Of a stretch of DNA of 11,627 nucleotides, positions 1 through 7,624 are shown piece by piece; the stretch's first letter is position 1, and each line of letters starts with the position of its first letter. Where the stretch lies: the NCBI GenBank assembly GCA_903930805.1, contig CAIYZZ010000232.1:1-11627 (forward strand), in the 5' to 3' direction. A program made the position numbers and the translations under genes. The notes under the pieces were generated by a model, which searched no databases, had not been told where the DNA came from, and was given only the letters and a program-made list of their open reading frames with translations. The DNA is from an uncultured Rhodocyclaceae bacterium. GTDB taxonomy: Bacteria; Pseudomonadota; Gammaproteobacteria; Burkholderiales; Rhodocyclaceae.

Positions 1-1
1 C

Positions 2-820
2 TTCGCGCAGGGCAAGCTCGTCGCTATGCACACGAAGATCGCCTGCCCGTCGATCCTCAAGGTTTTGATGCCGCAGATGCTCAACAAGGAGGGAATCGAC
101 TTTTCGGCTGTGCGGACGCTCAATGACATGCCGTATGCGGTACCGAACCAGCAGGTTGACTACGCCATGCGGAATGGCCATGTGCCGGTTGGGTTCTGGC
201 GGGCACCCGGCCAGCAGAATTCGTTCTATCGCGAGTGCTTCATCGATGAACTGGCGGTTGCGGCCGGCAAGGATCCGGTCGATTATCGTCTGGCCATGTT
301 GAATGTGGGCGACAAGAACCGCCTCGTGCTCGAGGCGGTCGCGAAAGCCGCAGGTTGGGGAAAGCCGTTGCCGCAAGGCATTCACCGTGGCGTGGCTGTC
401 TCAGACGGTTTCGGCAGTTACGCAGCCATGGTCGCGGAGGTTTCTGTCAGTTCGTCAGGCGTGGTCAAGGTGCATCGCATTGTGGTTGCCATCGACTCGG
501 GTTATGTCGTGGATCCGGACAACTGCCGGGCGCAGGCCGAGAGCAATGTTGTCTACGGACTCGGCAGCATTCTCTACCAGGAAAACAATGTGAAGGACGG
601 CCGTATCGTGGAGTCGAACTTCCACAACTTCAGGCTGCCGCAGATAGCCGAAATGCCGAAAGTGGACACCGTTCTTGTCCCGACGGGAGGCTTCTGGGGG
701 GGGCATGGCGAACCGGCCATTCTTCCTCTGGCACCGGCCGTGTGCAATGCCCTGTTTGCCGCCACCAGCAAGCGCATTCGCTCCCTTCCGCTCAAGCATC
801 ATGACCTGAGGAAGGTGTAG
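2..820 (+). CDS. Molybdopterin-binding subunit of an isoquinoline 1-oxidoreductase/xanthine dehydrogenase-family enzyme, C-terminal part (5' truncated)
   Basis: The last 272 residues of a large molybdo-hydroxylase subunit; the frame is open to the window edge, so the start lies upstream. It is the catalytic subunit of a family that hydroxylates N-heterocycles or aldehydes at a Mo centre and passes electrons to a [2Fe-2S] subunit. Visible signatures are VPVGFWRAPG followed by FIDELAVAAGKDPVDYR, typical of IorB-like proteins, then IDSGYVVDPDN and the C-terminal GGHGEPAILPLAPAVCNALF block. The Glu of GGHGEP (bases 710-712) aligns with the family's base-catalyst glutamate. The tail FAATSKRIRSLPL is the usual family ending. 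The downstream xdhC and mocA genes are the cofactor maturation partners and support the assignment. The substrate cannot be told from this fragment. Isoquinoline, aldehyde or another heterocycle are all possible, and the IorB-like FWR motif favours the isoquinoline-type group over true xanthine dehydrogenase. Confidence 0.88.
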   Translation, partial: FAQGKLVAMHTKIACPSILKVLMPQMLNKEGIDFSAVRTLNDMPYAVPNQQVDYAMRNGHVPVGFWRAPGQQNSFYRECFIDELAVAAGKDPVDYRLAMLNVGDKNRLVLEAVAKAAGWGKPLPQGIHRGVAVSDGFGSYAAMVAEVSVSSSGVVKVHRIVVAIDSGYVVDPDNCRAQAESNVVYGLGSILYQENNVKDGRIVESNFHNFRLPQIAEMPKVDTVLVPTGGFWGGHGEPAILPLAPAVCNALFAATSKRIRSLPLKHHDLRKV

Positions 821-831
821 GGCCCGCCCTG

Positions 832-1839
832 ATGGACAGTAGCGACATTCAGGTGCTGGCAGGCGCGATTGAATGGCTCCAGAACGGGGCAAACATCACG
901 CTGGTCACCGTGGCCCAGACGTGGGGATCCTCTCCGAGGCCGCCGGGTGCCTGGGCTGTGCTGAGAAATGACGGAACCGTCATCGGCTCGGTTTCCGGGG
1001 GGTGCATCGAAGAGGATCTGATTCGTCGCGTCCGCGATGGGGTCTATAAGGGCACCATGCCTGAGATCCTGACCTACGGAGTCAGCAAGGATGAGGCAAC
1101 CCGCTTTGGCCTTCCGTGCGGAGGTACGTTGCAACTCGTCGTGGAGCCGGCACCGGATCTTGCCAATCTGCAGCTACTGCAACGACGCATCAGTGAAGGC
1201 TTGATGACCGCCCGCACGGTGGATATCGCCAGCGGCTACGTGATGCTTGAAAATGCTGCCAGGAACGATCCAGTCGGATGGGATGGCAAACGATTGACGA
1301 CGGTGCATGGCCCCAGGGTGCGACTTCTGATCATTGGTGCCGGGCAGTTGTCTGTTTTCCTGGCGTCAATGGCGCAGGCCCTCGACTACGCTGTTACGGT
1401 TTGCGATCCACGCGAGGAGTATTCCATGGCCTGGCAGGTGCCTGCTGTGCATCTGGTGACAACCATGCCTGACGATACCGTCACGACATTCAGGCCGGAT
1501 TCTGCTTCGGCCATCGTTGCGCTGACGCATGATCCAAAGCTGGATGATCTTGCGCTGATCGAGGCCCTGCGTTCCCCGGCCTTTTATGTTGGCGCACTTG
1601 GCTCACGCGCGAATACCGCCAAGCGAAAAGAACGCCTGACCATGCATTTCGGTTTGACGCAGGCAGAGTTGGAACGGCTTCATGGACCGGTTGGCCTGAG
1701 GATTGGCAGCCGGACGCCGCCAGAAATTGCGATATCAATTCTCGCGGAAATGACCGCAGTAAGGAATGGCGTCGATTTGACAGCCCCGCCTGTCTCACGG
1801 GTTACCAACACCGCCACTTCCGCTTGTGCTGCAACGTGA
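832..1839 (+). CDS. xdhC: XdhC/CoxI-family molybdenum cofactor maturation protein
   Basis: 335 residues, an XdhC-family protein. Known members bind the molybdenum cofactor, promote its sulfuration and hand it to the apo-enzyme; they are not part of the final complex. The N-terminal CoxI-type domain (about residues 10-105) carries GSVSGGCIEEDL (52-63) and a conserved Cys in LPCGGTLQLVVEP (Cys96). The C-terminal Rossmann-like domain (about 163-315) has LLIIGAGQLS (165-174), VCDPREEY (190-197), ALTHDPKLDD (230-239), GALGSR (254-259) and RIGSRTPPEIAISI (290-303). It begins 11 bases after the stop of the molybdopterin-binding subunit and runs straight into mocA, so the three are probably co-transcribed. 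The ATG at 832 has only a weak upstream purine run, so coupling to the upstream gene is plausible. Both domains are complete and length is normal for the two-domain form. Confidence 0.9.
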   Translation: MDSSDIQVLAGAIEWLQNGANITLVTVAQTWGSSPRPPGAWAVLRNDGTVIGSVSGGCIEEDLIRRVRDGVYKGTMPEILTYGVSKDEATRFGLPCGGTLQLVVEPAPDLANLQLLQRRISEGLMTARTVDIASGYVMLENAARNDPVGWDGKRLTTVHGPRVRLLIIGAGQLSVFLASMAQALDYAVTVCDPREEYSMAWQVPAVHLVTTMPDDTVTTFRPDSASAIVALTHDPKLDDLALIEALRSPAFYVGALGSRANTAKRKERLTMHFGLTQAELERLHGPVGLRIGSRTPPEIAISILAEMTAVRNGVDLTAPPVSRVTNTATSACAAT

Positions 1840-2411
1840 ACGGCAGGGCCGGAAATTATTGTGGAGTACTGCTTGCAGCCGGGCGTGCAGTACGCTTCGG
1901 CAGCGACAAACTGCTTCACTTGTTGCCGGGGGGCACGCCAATAGCACTGGCAAGTGCGCGGGCCATGCTCGGTGCCGTTTCCAATGTGGTGGCGGTGGTC
2001 AGGGAAGACAATCAGGCATTGAGCCGCATGTTGGCAAGAGAGGGCGTGGAAATCGTGCATGCTCCCGCAGGTGACAAAGGCATGGGTGATAGCCTGGCGG
2101 CAGGTGTCGCCGCTACGGCAGAGGCTGCCGGCTGGATTGTCGGATTGGCCGATATGCCCTTCATCAAGTCGAGCACCTATGCCGGGGTGTTGTCAGCATT
2201 GGCAGTCGGGGCGCCGTTGGCTGCGCCGTTATTCCATCGACAGCGTGGCCATCCAGTTGGCTTCAACAGGAAATTCCTCAAAGACTTGCTGGTACTGCAT
2301 GGTGATGAGGGAGCGCGCCAACTGTTGCTTGACCATCAAGCGGAAATTGCCTTGATCGAGTGCGAGGATGCTGGAACCGTCCGGGATATCGATCAGGTGA
2401 CGGACGTTTGA
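1836..2411 (+). CDS. mocA: MocA-like molybdenum cofactor cytidylyltransferase (NTP transferase)
   Basis: 191 residues from a GTG start. MocA-type enzymes transfer CMP from CTP to Mo-molybdopterin to make the cytosine dinucleotide cofactor used by xanthine dehydrogenase-family enzymes other than the eukaryotic type. The nucleotide-binding signature LAAGRAVRFGSDK (13-25) is clear. It is followed by KGMGDSLAAGV (81-91), the metal-site motif GLADMPFI (103-110), RGHPVGF (137-143) and a late DIDQ (184-187). I chose the GTG at 1836 because its GTGA overlaps the xdhC stop by four bases, a standard translational-coupling arrangement. An in-frame TTG at 1824 would add four residues and is the alternative. 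No Shine-Dalgarno sequence is seen, which fits coupling. MobA (GMP transfer) is a related possibility, but linkage to xdhC and a molybdo-hydroxylase favours MocA. Confidence 0.87.
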   Translation: MNGRAGNYCGVLLAAGRAVRFGSDKLLHLLPGGTPIALASARAMLGAVSNVVAVVREDNQALSRMLAREGVEIVHAPAGDKGMGDSLAAGVAATAEAAGWIVGLADMPFIKSSTYAGVLSALAVGAPLAAPLFHRQRGHPVGFNRKFLKDLLVLHGDEGARQLLLDHQAEIALIECEDAGTVRDIDQVTDV

Positions 2412-2425
2412 AATAAACTCTGGCG

Positions 2426-3599
<1,174 letters not shown>

Positions 3600-4772
3600 T
3601 CAGTCCATCTTCAAGGTGAATTCAGAGAAGGTTGCACCGGCCTCCGAGGTACTCGCTTCAGCATCGGCGGGAGCCATGGGGGCGAGCGGTTTATCATCGG
3701 GCTTCTTGTCAGCGGCGGCGTTGTTGATGAGCCAGTGCAGGTTGTTCGCCGAGTCGGCGTTGCCGAGTGCTTCTTCCAGCGTGATCGTGCCTGACTTGTA
3801 GAGGGAGAAAAGCGATTGCTCGAAGGTCTGCGAGCCGGGCGACATGCTCTGTTCCATCGCTTCCTTGACGCCGTTGAGGTCGCCTTTTTCGATCAGTTCG
3901 CCGATGTGGCGCGAGTTGAGCATCACCTCGACAGCCGGGGCGCGGGAACCATCGGGCTTCTTCACCAGGCGTTGGGAGACGATGCATTTCAGGGTTACGC
4001 TCAGGTCGGCGAGTAGGGCAGGACGGTTGTCCAGCGGGTAGAAGCTGATGATGCGGCTCAGCGAGTGGTAACTGTTGTTGGCGTGCAGTGTCGCCAGCGC
4101 AAGGTGGCCGGACTGGGCGTAGGCGATGGCCTGCGACATGGTTTCCTTGTCACGAATCTCGCCGATGAAAATGCAATCCGGTGCCTGACGCAGGGCGTTT
4201 TTCAGCGCAATCTGGAAGGCACGCGTGTCGGCACCGACTTCGCGCTGATTGACGATGGATTTCTTGTTCTTGAAGATGAACTCGATCGGATCTTCCAGTG
4301 TCAGGATATGGCCCGATTTGCGCTCGTTGCGGTAGTCGAGTAGTGAAGTTAGCGTGGTCGACTTGCCCGAACCGGTGGCGCCGACAATGAGGATCAGCCC
4401 GCGTTTTTCCATGACGACGTCGGCGAGTACCGGTGGCAGGCTGAGCGTTTCGAATCGCGGAATTTCTGCCGGGATATAGCGTACGACGAAGGCCGGCGTG
4501 CCCTTCTGCCGCATCACCGAAATACGGAAATTACCGACGCCCTCGAGCGCGTAGCCGGTGTTGAGCTCAAGCGTTTCCTCAAATTCCCTGAGTTGGAGTT
4601 CGGTGAGAATTTCCTGCAGCAGGCCGTTGATGGTGGTGGCATCGATGATCTGCTGGTTCACCGGCATCGCGACGCCATTGATCTTGATGTTGATGGGCGC
4701 ACCCACCGAGACGAAAATGTCCGAGGCCTTTTTCTCGGCCATCAGCTGGAAAAGTCTCTGCATTGCGCCCAT
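3600..4772 (-). CDS. pilU: PilU-type twitching motility ATPase (type IV pilus retraction)
   Basis: 390 residues, a hexameric secretion-type ATPase of the PilT/PilU family that acts at the cytoplasmic base of the type IV pilus and helps power pilus retraction. It has the Walker A GATGSGKST (131-139), Asp box LEDPIEF (159-165), Walker B IFIGEIRD (201-208) and His box GHLALATLHAN (222-232). RYIPAEIP and MEKRGLILIVGATG match the PilU style, and the PilT-specific AIRNLIRE motif is absent. A low-complexity Ala/Pro/Asp-rich tail follows about residue 350. I set the start at the ATG at 4772, preceded by AAGGAG eight bases upstream. An in-frame start at 4847 would run into dapD and prepend sequence unlike the family. 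The gene sits between dapD (25-base gap) and dapE (3-base gap), with no pilT nearby. Confidence 0.93.
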   Translation of the reverse strand: MGAMQRLFQLMAEKKASDIFVSVGAPINIKINGVAMPVNQQIIDATTINGLLQEILTELQLREFEETLELNTGYALEGVGNFRISVMRQKGTPAFVVRYIPAEIPRFETLSLPPVLADVVMEKRGLILIVGATGSGKSTTLTSLLDYRNERKSGHILTLEDPIEFIFKNKKSIVNQREVGADTRAFQIALKNALRQAPDCIFIGEIRDKETMSQAIAYAQSGHLALATLHANNSYHSLSRIISFYPLDNRPALLADLSVTLKCIVSQRLVKKPDGSRAPAVEVMLNSRHIGELIEKGDLNGVKEAMEQSMSPGSQTFEQSLFSLYKSGTITLEEALGNADSANNLHWLINNAAADKKPDDKPLAPMAPADAEASTSEAGATFSEFTLKMD

Positions 4773-4797
4773 TTTGGTACTCCTTGATCGCGTGAGT

Positions 4798-5616
4798 TCA
4801 GTCGCGTAAAAGTTCGTTGATGCTGGTCTTGGAGCGGGTCTGCGCATCCACTTTCTTGACGATCACGGCACAGACAAGGCTGTACTTGCCATCGGCGGAT
4901 GGCAGGCTGCCGGCCACCACGACCGAGCCTTCTGGCACGCGGCCGTAGGTAATCTCGCCGGTGGCGCGATCGTAGATTTTTGTACTCTGACTGATGAACA
5001 CGCCCATCGAGATGACGCAGTTGTCTTCGACGATCACCCCCTCGACCACTTCGGAGCGGGCGCCGACGAAGCAGTTGTCGCCGATAATGGTGGGGTTGGC
5101 CTGCAGGGGTTCGAGCACACCGCCGATACCGACACCGCCGGAGAGATGTACGTTTTTGCCGATCTGCGCGCAGGAGCCAACGGTGGCCCAGGTATCGACC
5201 ATCGTGTTGTCGCCAACATAGGCGCCAATATTGACGAAGCTGGGCATCAGCACGACGTTGTTGCCGATGTAAGAACCCCGTCGCACCACGGCGCCCGGCA
5301 CGACGCGGAAGCCACCTTTCTGAAAAGTGTGCGCGTCGTAATGGGCAAACTTGGTGGGCACCTTGTCGTAGTAGCGAATCGGGCCGCCATCCATCAGCAT
5401 GTTGTCTTCCATGCGAAAAGACAGCAGCACAGCTTTCTTGATCCATTGGTGCGTTACCCACTCACCGTCGATCTTTTCGGCGACGCGCAGGCGTCCGGCA
5501 TCGAGTTCGGCGAGGATGGTGACGACCGCTTCGCCGACACGGGCGGGCGCAGAACCGGGTTTCAGGTTGGCACGGTCTTCCCAGGCCTGATCGATAAGGG
5601 TTTGCAGTTCGTGCAT
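4798..5616 (-). CDS. dapD: 2,3,4,5-tetrahydropyridine-2,6-dicarboxylate N-succinyltransferase
   Basis: 272 residues, the standard length. This cytoplasmic trimeric enzyme uses succinyl-CoA and tetrahydrodipicolinate to make N-succinyl-2-amino-6-ketopimelate, the entry step of the succinylase branch to meso-diaminopimelate. An N-terminal helical domain (about 1-100) leads into a left-handed beta-helix of hexapeptide repeats (about 105-235), for example [15 protein letters not shown] and [13 protein letters not shown]. The active-site residues known from the mycobacterial enzyme appear at the same numbers: Asp141 (TMVDTW) and Glu189 (ARSEVVEG). The signature [13 protein letters not shown] spans 160-172. 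The ATG at 5616 has AAGGAA upstream at good spacing. A longer in-frame reading up to 5988 is rejected because it would overlap dapC by more than 340 bases and encodes unrelated sequence. Confidence 0.97.
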   Translation of the reverse strand: MHELQTLIDQAWEDRANLKPGSAPARVGEAVVTILAELDAGRLRVAEKIDGEWVTHQWIKKAVLLSFRMEDNMLMDGGPIRYYDKVPTKFAHYDAHTFQKGGFRVVPGAVVRRGSYIGNNVVLMPSFVNIGAYVGDNTMVDTWATVGSCAQIGKNVHLSGGVGIGGVLEPLQANPTIIGDNCFVGARSEVVEGVIVEDNCVISMGVFISQSTKIYDRATGEITYGRVPEGSVVVAGSLPSADGKYSLVCAVIVKKVDAQTRSKTSINELLRD

Positions 5617-5641
5617 GGTAGTTTCCTTGGTTAGTGTTTGT

Positions 5642-6856
5642 TTATAGCGATTCACAGAACGCGGCAATGCGCCGCGCGGCTTCGAGGCATTCTTCAACAC
5701 TGGCGACGAGAGCGATGCGGATAAAGTCGCGGCCGGGGTTTGCGCCGGCGGCATCGCGCGCCAAATAACTGCCGGGCAGGACCGATACATTATATTGGTG
5801 GCGCAACGCGCGGGTGAATTCTGTGTCGGAGAGCCCTGTGGAGGCGACCGAGGCCCATAAATAGAAGCCGGCGTCGGGTTTTTCGGTGTGCAGATGGCGC
5901 GCGATGAGGGGGGTGACCTGCTGGAATTTCTCGCCATAGAGCCGGCGGTTGTCCTGCACATGCGCCTCGTCGCGCCAGGCTGCCGCACTGGCGGCTTGAA
6001 CCGGCGGACTCATGGCACAGCCCTGATAGGTGCGATAGAGCCAGAACTTTTTCATGATCGCCGCATCGCCGGCAACGAAGCCGGAGCGCATCCCGGGCAC
6101 ATTGGAACGCTTCGACAGGCTCGAAAACATCACGAGATTGCGGTAGTCGTCGCGGCCGAGCCGGCGCGCAGCCTGCATGCCGCCGAGCGGTGGCTGTGCC
6201 GTATCGAAATAGATTTCCGAATAGCACTCGTCGGCAGCAATGACGAAGCCGTAACGATCAGACAGATTGAACAGGGTTTGCCAGTCTGCCAGCGGCATCA
6301 CCCTGCCGGTGGGGTTGCCGGGCGAGCAGATGTAGACGAGTTGGCAGTCCTGCCATATTTCTGCGGGAACGCTCGACCAGTCCATGAGGAAATTGTTGGC
6401 TGGTGTGGTGTTGAGGAAGAATGGCCGGGCACCGGCCAACAGTGCCGCGCCCTCGTAGATCTGATAAAACGGGTTGGGCGAAATGACAATGGGTTGTGAT
6501 GAGGGTTTGCCGTGCTGCGGTTCGATGACGGCCTGGGCGATGGCGAATAGCGCCTCGCGCGAACCCGTGACCGGCAGCACTTGCGTGGCAATGTCGGGGG
6601 GCGGAATGCCGTAGCGCCGGGCGATCCAGTCGGCGATGGATTGGCGCAAGTCGTCGCTGCCGTTGGTGGTGGGGTAGTTGGCCAGCCCGGCAAGATTATT
6701 TGTCAGCGCGTCCTGAATGAGGCGCGGGGTCGGATGCTGTGGTTCGCCGATGTGCAGCTTGATTTCCTTCAGGCCGGCGGGAGGCGTGTCGGTGGCAAAA
6801 AGGTCGCGCAGCCTTTCGAAGGGATAGGGGTGGAGCTTGTCGAGGTTGGGGTTCAT
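5642..6856 (-). CDS. dapC: N-succinyldiaminopimelate aminotransferase
   Basis: 404 residues, a fold-type I PLP aminotransferase. DapC transfers the amino group of glutamate to N-succinyl-2-amino-6-ketopimelate, the step between DapD and DapE, so its place beside dapD is strong support. Key residues are visible: [14 protein letters not shown] (64-77) near the substrate site, SPGNPTGRV (178-186) with Asn181, [10 protein letters not shown] (208-217) with Asp209, and the PLP lysine in [17 protein letters not shown] (Lys249). The FIRIALV near the C-terminus carries the carboxylate-binding Arg of the fold. The ATG at 6856 begins six bases after the queF stop and gives the usual [16 protein letters not shown] start. 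ArgD-like enzymes can also do this reaction, but this protein resembles the dedicated betaproteobacterial DapC, not ArgD. Confidence 0.94.
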   Translation of the reverse strand: MNPNLDKLHPYPFERLRDLFATDTPPAGLKEIKLHIGEPQHPTPRLIQDALTNNLAGLANYPTTNGSDDLRQSIADWIARRYGIPPPDIATQVLPVTGSREALFAIAQAVIEPQHGKPSSQPIVISPNPFYQIYEGAALLAGARPFFLNTTPANNFLMDWSSVPAEIWQDCQLVYICSPGNPTGRVMPLADWQTLFNLSDRYGFVIAADECYSEIYFDTAQPPLGGMQAARRLGRDDYRNLVMFSSLSKRSNVPGMRSGFVAGDAAIMKKFWLYRTYQGCAMSPPVQAASAAAWRDEAHVQDNRRLYGEKFQQVTPLIARHLHTEKPDAGFYLWASVASTGLSDTEFTRALRHQYNVSVLPGSYLARDAAGANPGRDFIRIALVASVEECLEAARRIAAFCESL

Positions 6857-6862
6857 CCAGGC

Positions 6863-7282
6863 CTACCCCCGCATATTCGATTGGGCGGGGAAACTAGCCA
6901 GTTCAACCGGTGCGGCGGGTTTCCAGCCCTTCTTGCGCTGTTCGGCGACAACGTTGGTGAAGATGCCGCCGCGTACGTAGAAGCGCGCGGTCAGGCGCAT
7001 GAAGCGTGGCTTGATGGCCTTGGCCAAGTCATCAAGGATGCGGTTGGTCACGTCCTCATGGAAATGGCCCTCATCGCGAAAACTCCACATGTAAAGCTTC
7101 AGACTCTTCAGTTCAACGCAAAGTTTGTCGGGCACATAGTCAAGTGTCAGCGTGGCGAAATCAGGTTGTCCGGTCTTGGGACACAGGCAGGTGAATTCCG
7201 GGATTTCCATGTGGATCTGGTAATCACGATGGGAGGCCGGATTGGGGAAGGTTTCGAGAAACTTGGCGGGGGCGCTGGGCAT
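6863..7282 (-). CDS. queF: NADPH-dependent 7-cyano-7-deazaguanine reductase, type I QueF
   Basis: 139 residues from the ATG at 7282, a small unimodular T-fold enzyme. It reduces the nitrile of preQ0 to the amine preQ1 in queuosine tRNA-modification synthesis. The active-site motif [16 protein letters not shown] holds the thioimide-forming Cys and the proton-relay Asp seven residues later, the spacing known from Bacillus QueF. The family signature [12 protein letters not shown] is intact, as is HFHEDVTN with its substrate-binding Glu. A TTG at 7312 would add ten residues; I prefer ATG because TTG lies at the edge of a TATAAT box (7317-7312). It is the first gene of the - strand operon, six bases from dapC. 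No preQ1 riboswitch fold is apparent in the short leader. Confidence 0.94.
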   Translation of the reverse strand: MPSAPAKFLETFPNPASHRDYQIHMEIPEFTCLCPKTGQPDFATLTLDYVPDKLCVELKSLKLYMWSFRDEGHFHEDVTNRILDDLAKAIKPRFMRLTARFYVRGGIFTNVVAEQRKKGWKPAAPVELASFPAQSNMRG

Positions 7283-7311
7283 GGGGCTGACTCGGTCAAA
7301 AGGCAGCGTCA

Positions 7312-7317
7312 ATTATA
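7312..7317 (-). promoter_or_regulatory. Candidate -10 box for the queF-dapC-dapD-pilU-dapE operon
   Basis: A perfect TATAAT reads on the - strand from 7317 to 7312, about 30 bases before the queF ATG. Transcription would begin near 7305, giving a leader of roughly 20 bases. No good TTGACA-like -35 is seen at the right distance; that position lies within or beside the 26-base repeat, which is GC-rich. An activator-dependent promoter, or a chance match, is possible. Confidence 0.4.
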
Positions 7318-7323
7318 TAAGTC

Positions 7324-7349
7324 GCCGTCCTGCCAGCGCCGACTTTTAC
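7324..7349 (+). repeat. 26-base direct repeat, right copy
   Basis: This copy matches 2426-2451 at 25 of 26 positions in the same orientation. It lies seven bases upstream of the queF TATAAT box, outside the operon. Unlike the left copy it is not preceded by a CTGGCGG arm, so it does not form the same hairpin. The repeat is therefore not simply a duplicated terminator stem. Confidence 0.75.
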
Positions 7350-7624
7350 CAACGCTCGACGGGAGGGGGATGGGGGAAGTCAAGCAATGTCATCATCAGG
7401 GGAGGCTACACCAGCCATGAAAATTAGTGTTTTTGGTTGGTCGTCGGCATTGCAGCGGGAATAGTCACTGACAGCCCTGAAACGCGGGGTCTTGAGCGGC
7501 CGGTGTCAAGGGTAGTCCTGCCATTTCAGTGGGTAGCAGTATTTTCAGGTGGCGGATGGCCCCCGGCCAGGTTGTGTCGGCTAGGTTGCTGCCCTCTTGT
7601 GTCATTTGGGCTAGTATTGCTCGC
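7350..7624. other. Non-coding interval between divergent queF and the sensor kinase
   Basis: About 275 bases with no convincing gene. Short frames here, such as + strand readings over 7437-7724, have no recognisable domain and are probably chance. The interval must contain the kinase promoter, but I see no pair of good -35 and -10 boxes. A small inverted repeat, CTTGA/TCAAG around a ten-base loop (7491-7510), could be an operator or mean nothing. Confidence 0.5.

Noticed and set aside
4804..4811. GTAAAAGT near the dapD stop as an inverted copy of the repeat
   Set aside because: Only the first eight bases agree with the repeat's reverse complement before diverging, and the stretch is dapD coding sequence.
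4773..4847. N-terminal extension of pilU
   Set aside because: It overlaps the dapD end and lacks family similarity, while AAGGAG precedes the ATG at 4772.
5617..5988. N-terminal extension of dapD
   Set aside because: It would overlap dapC by over 340 bases, and the ATG at 5616 has a good ribosome binding site and gives the exact family length.
5888..6499. 203-codon + strand frame opposite dapC
   Set aside because: Antisense shadow of a complete aminotransferase gene.
7283..7323. preQ1 riboswitch ahead of queF
   Set aside because: The leader is only about 20 bases if the TATAAT is used, and no preQ1-I aptamer-like stem with an A-rich tail is present.
6581..7420. 279-codon open frame on the + strand over dapC and queF
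   Set aside because: It is antisense to two well-recognised genes, has no family motifs, and arises from the high GC content.
7242..7427. 61-codon + strand frame across queF start and the right repeat
   Set aside because: It is partly antisense to queF, has no recognisable domain, and no ribosome binding site.
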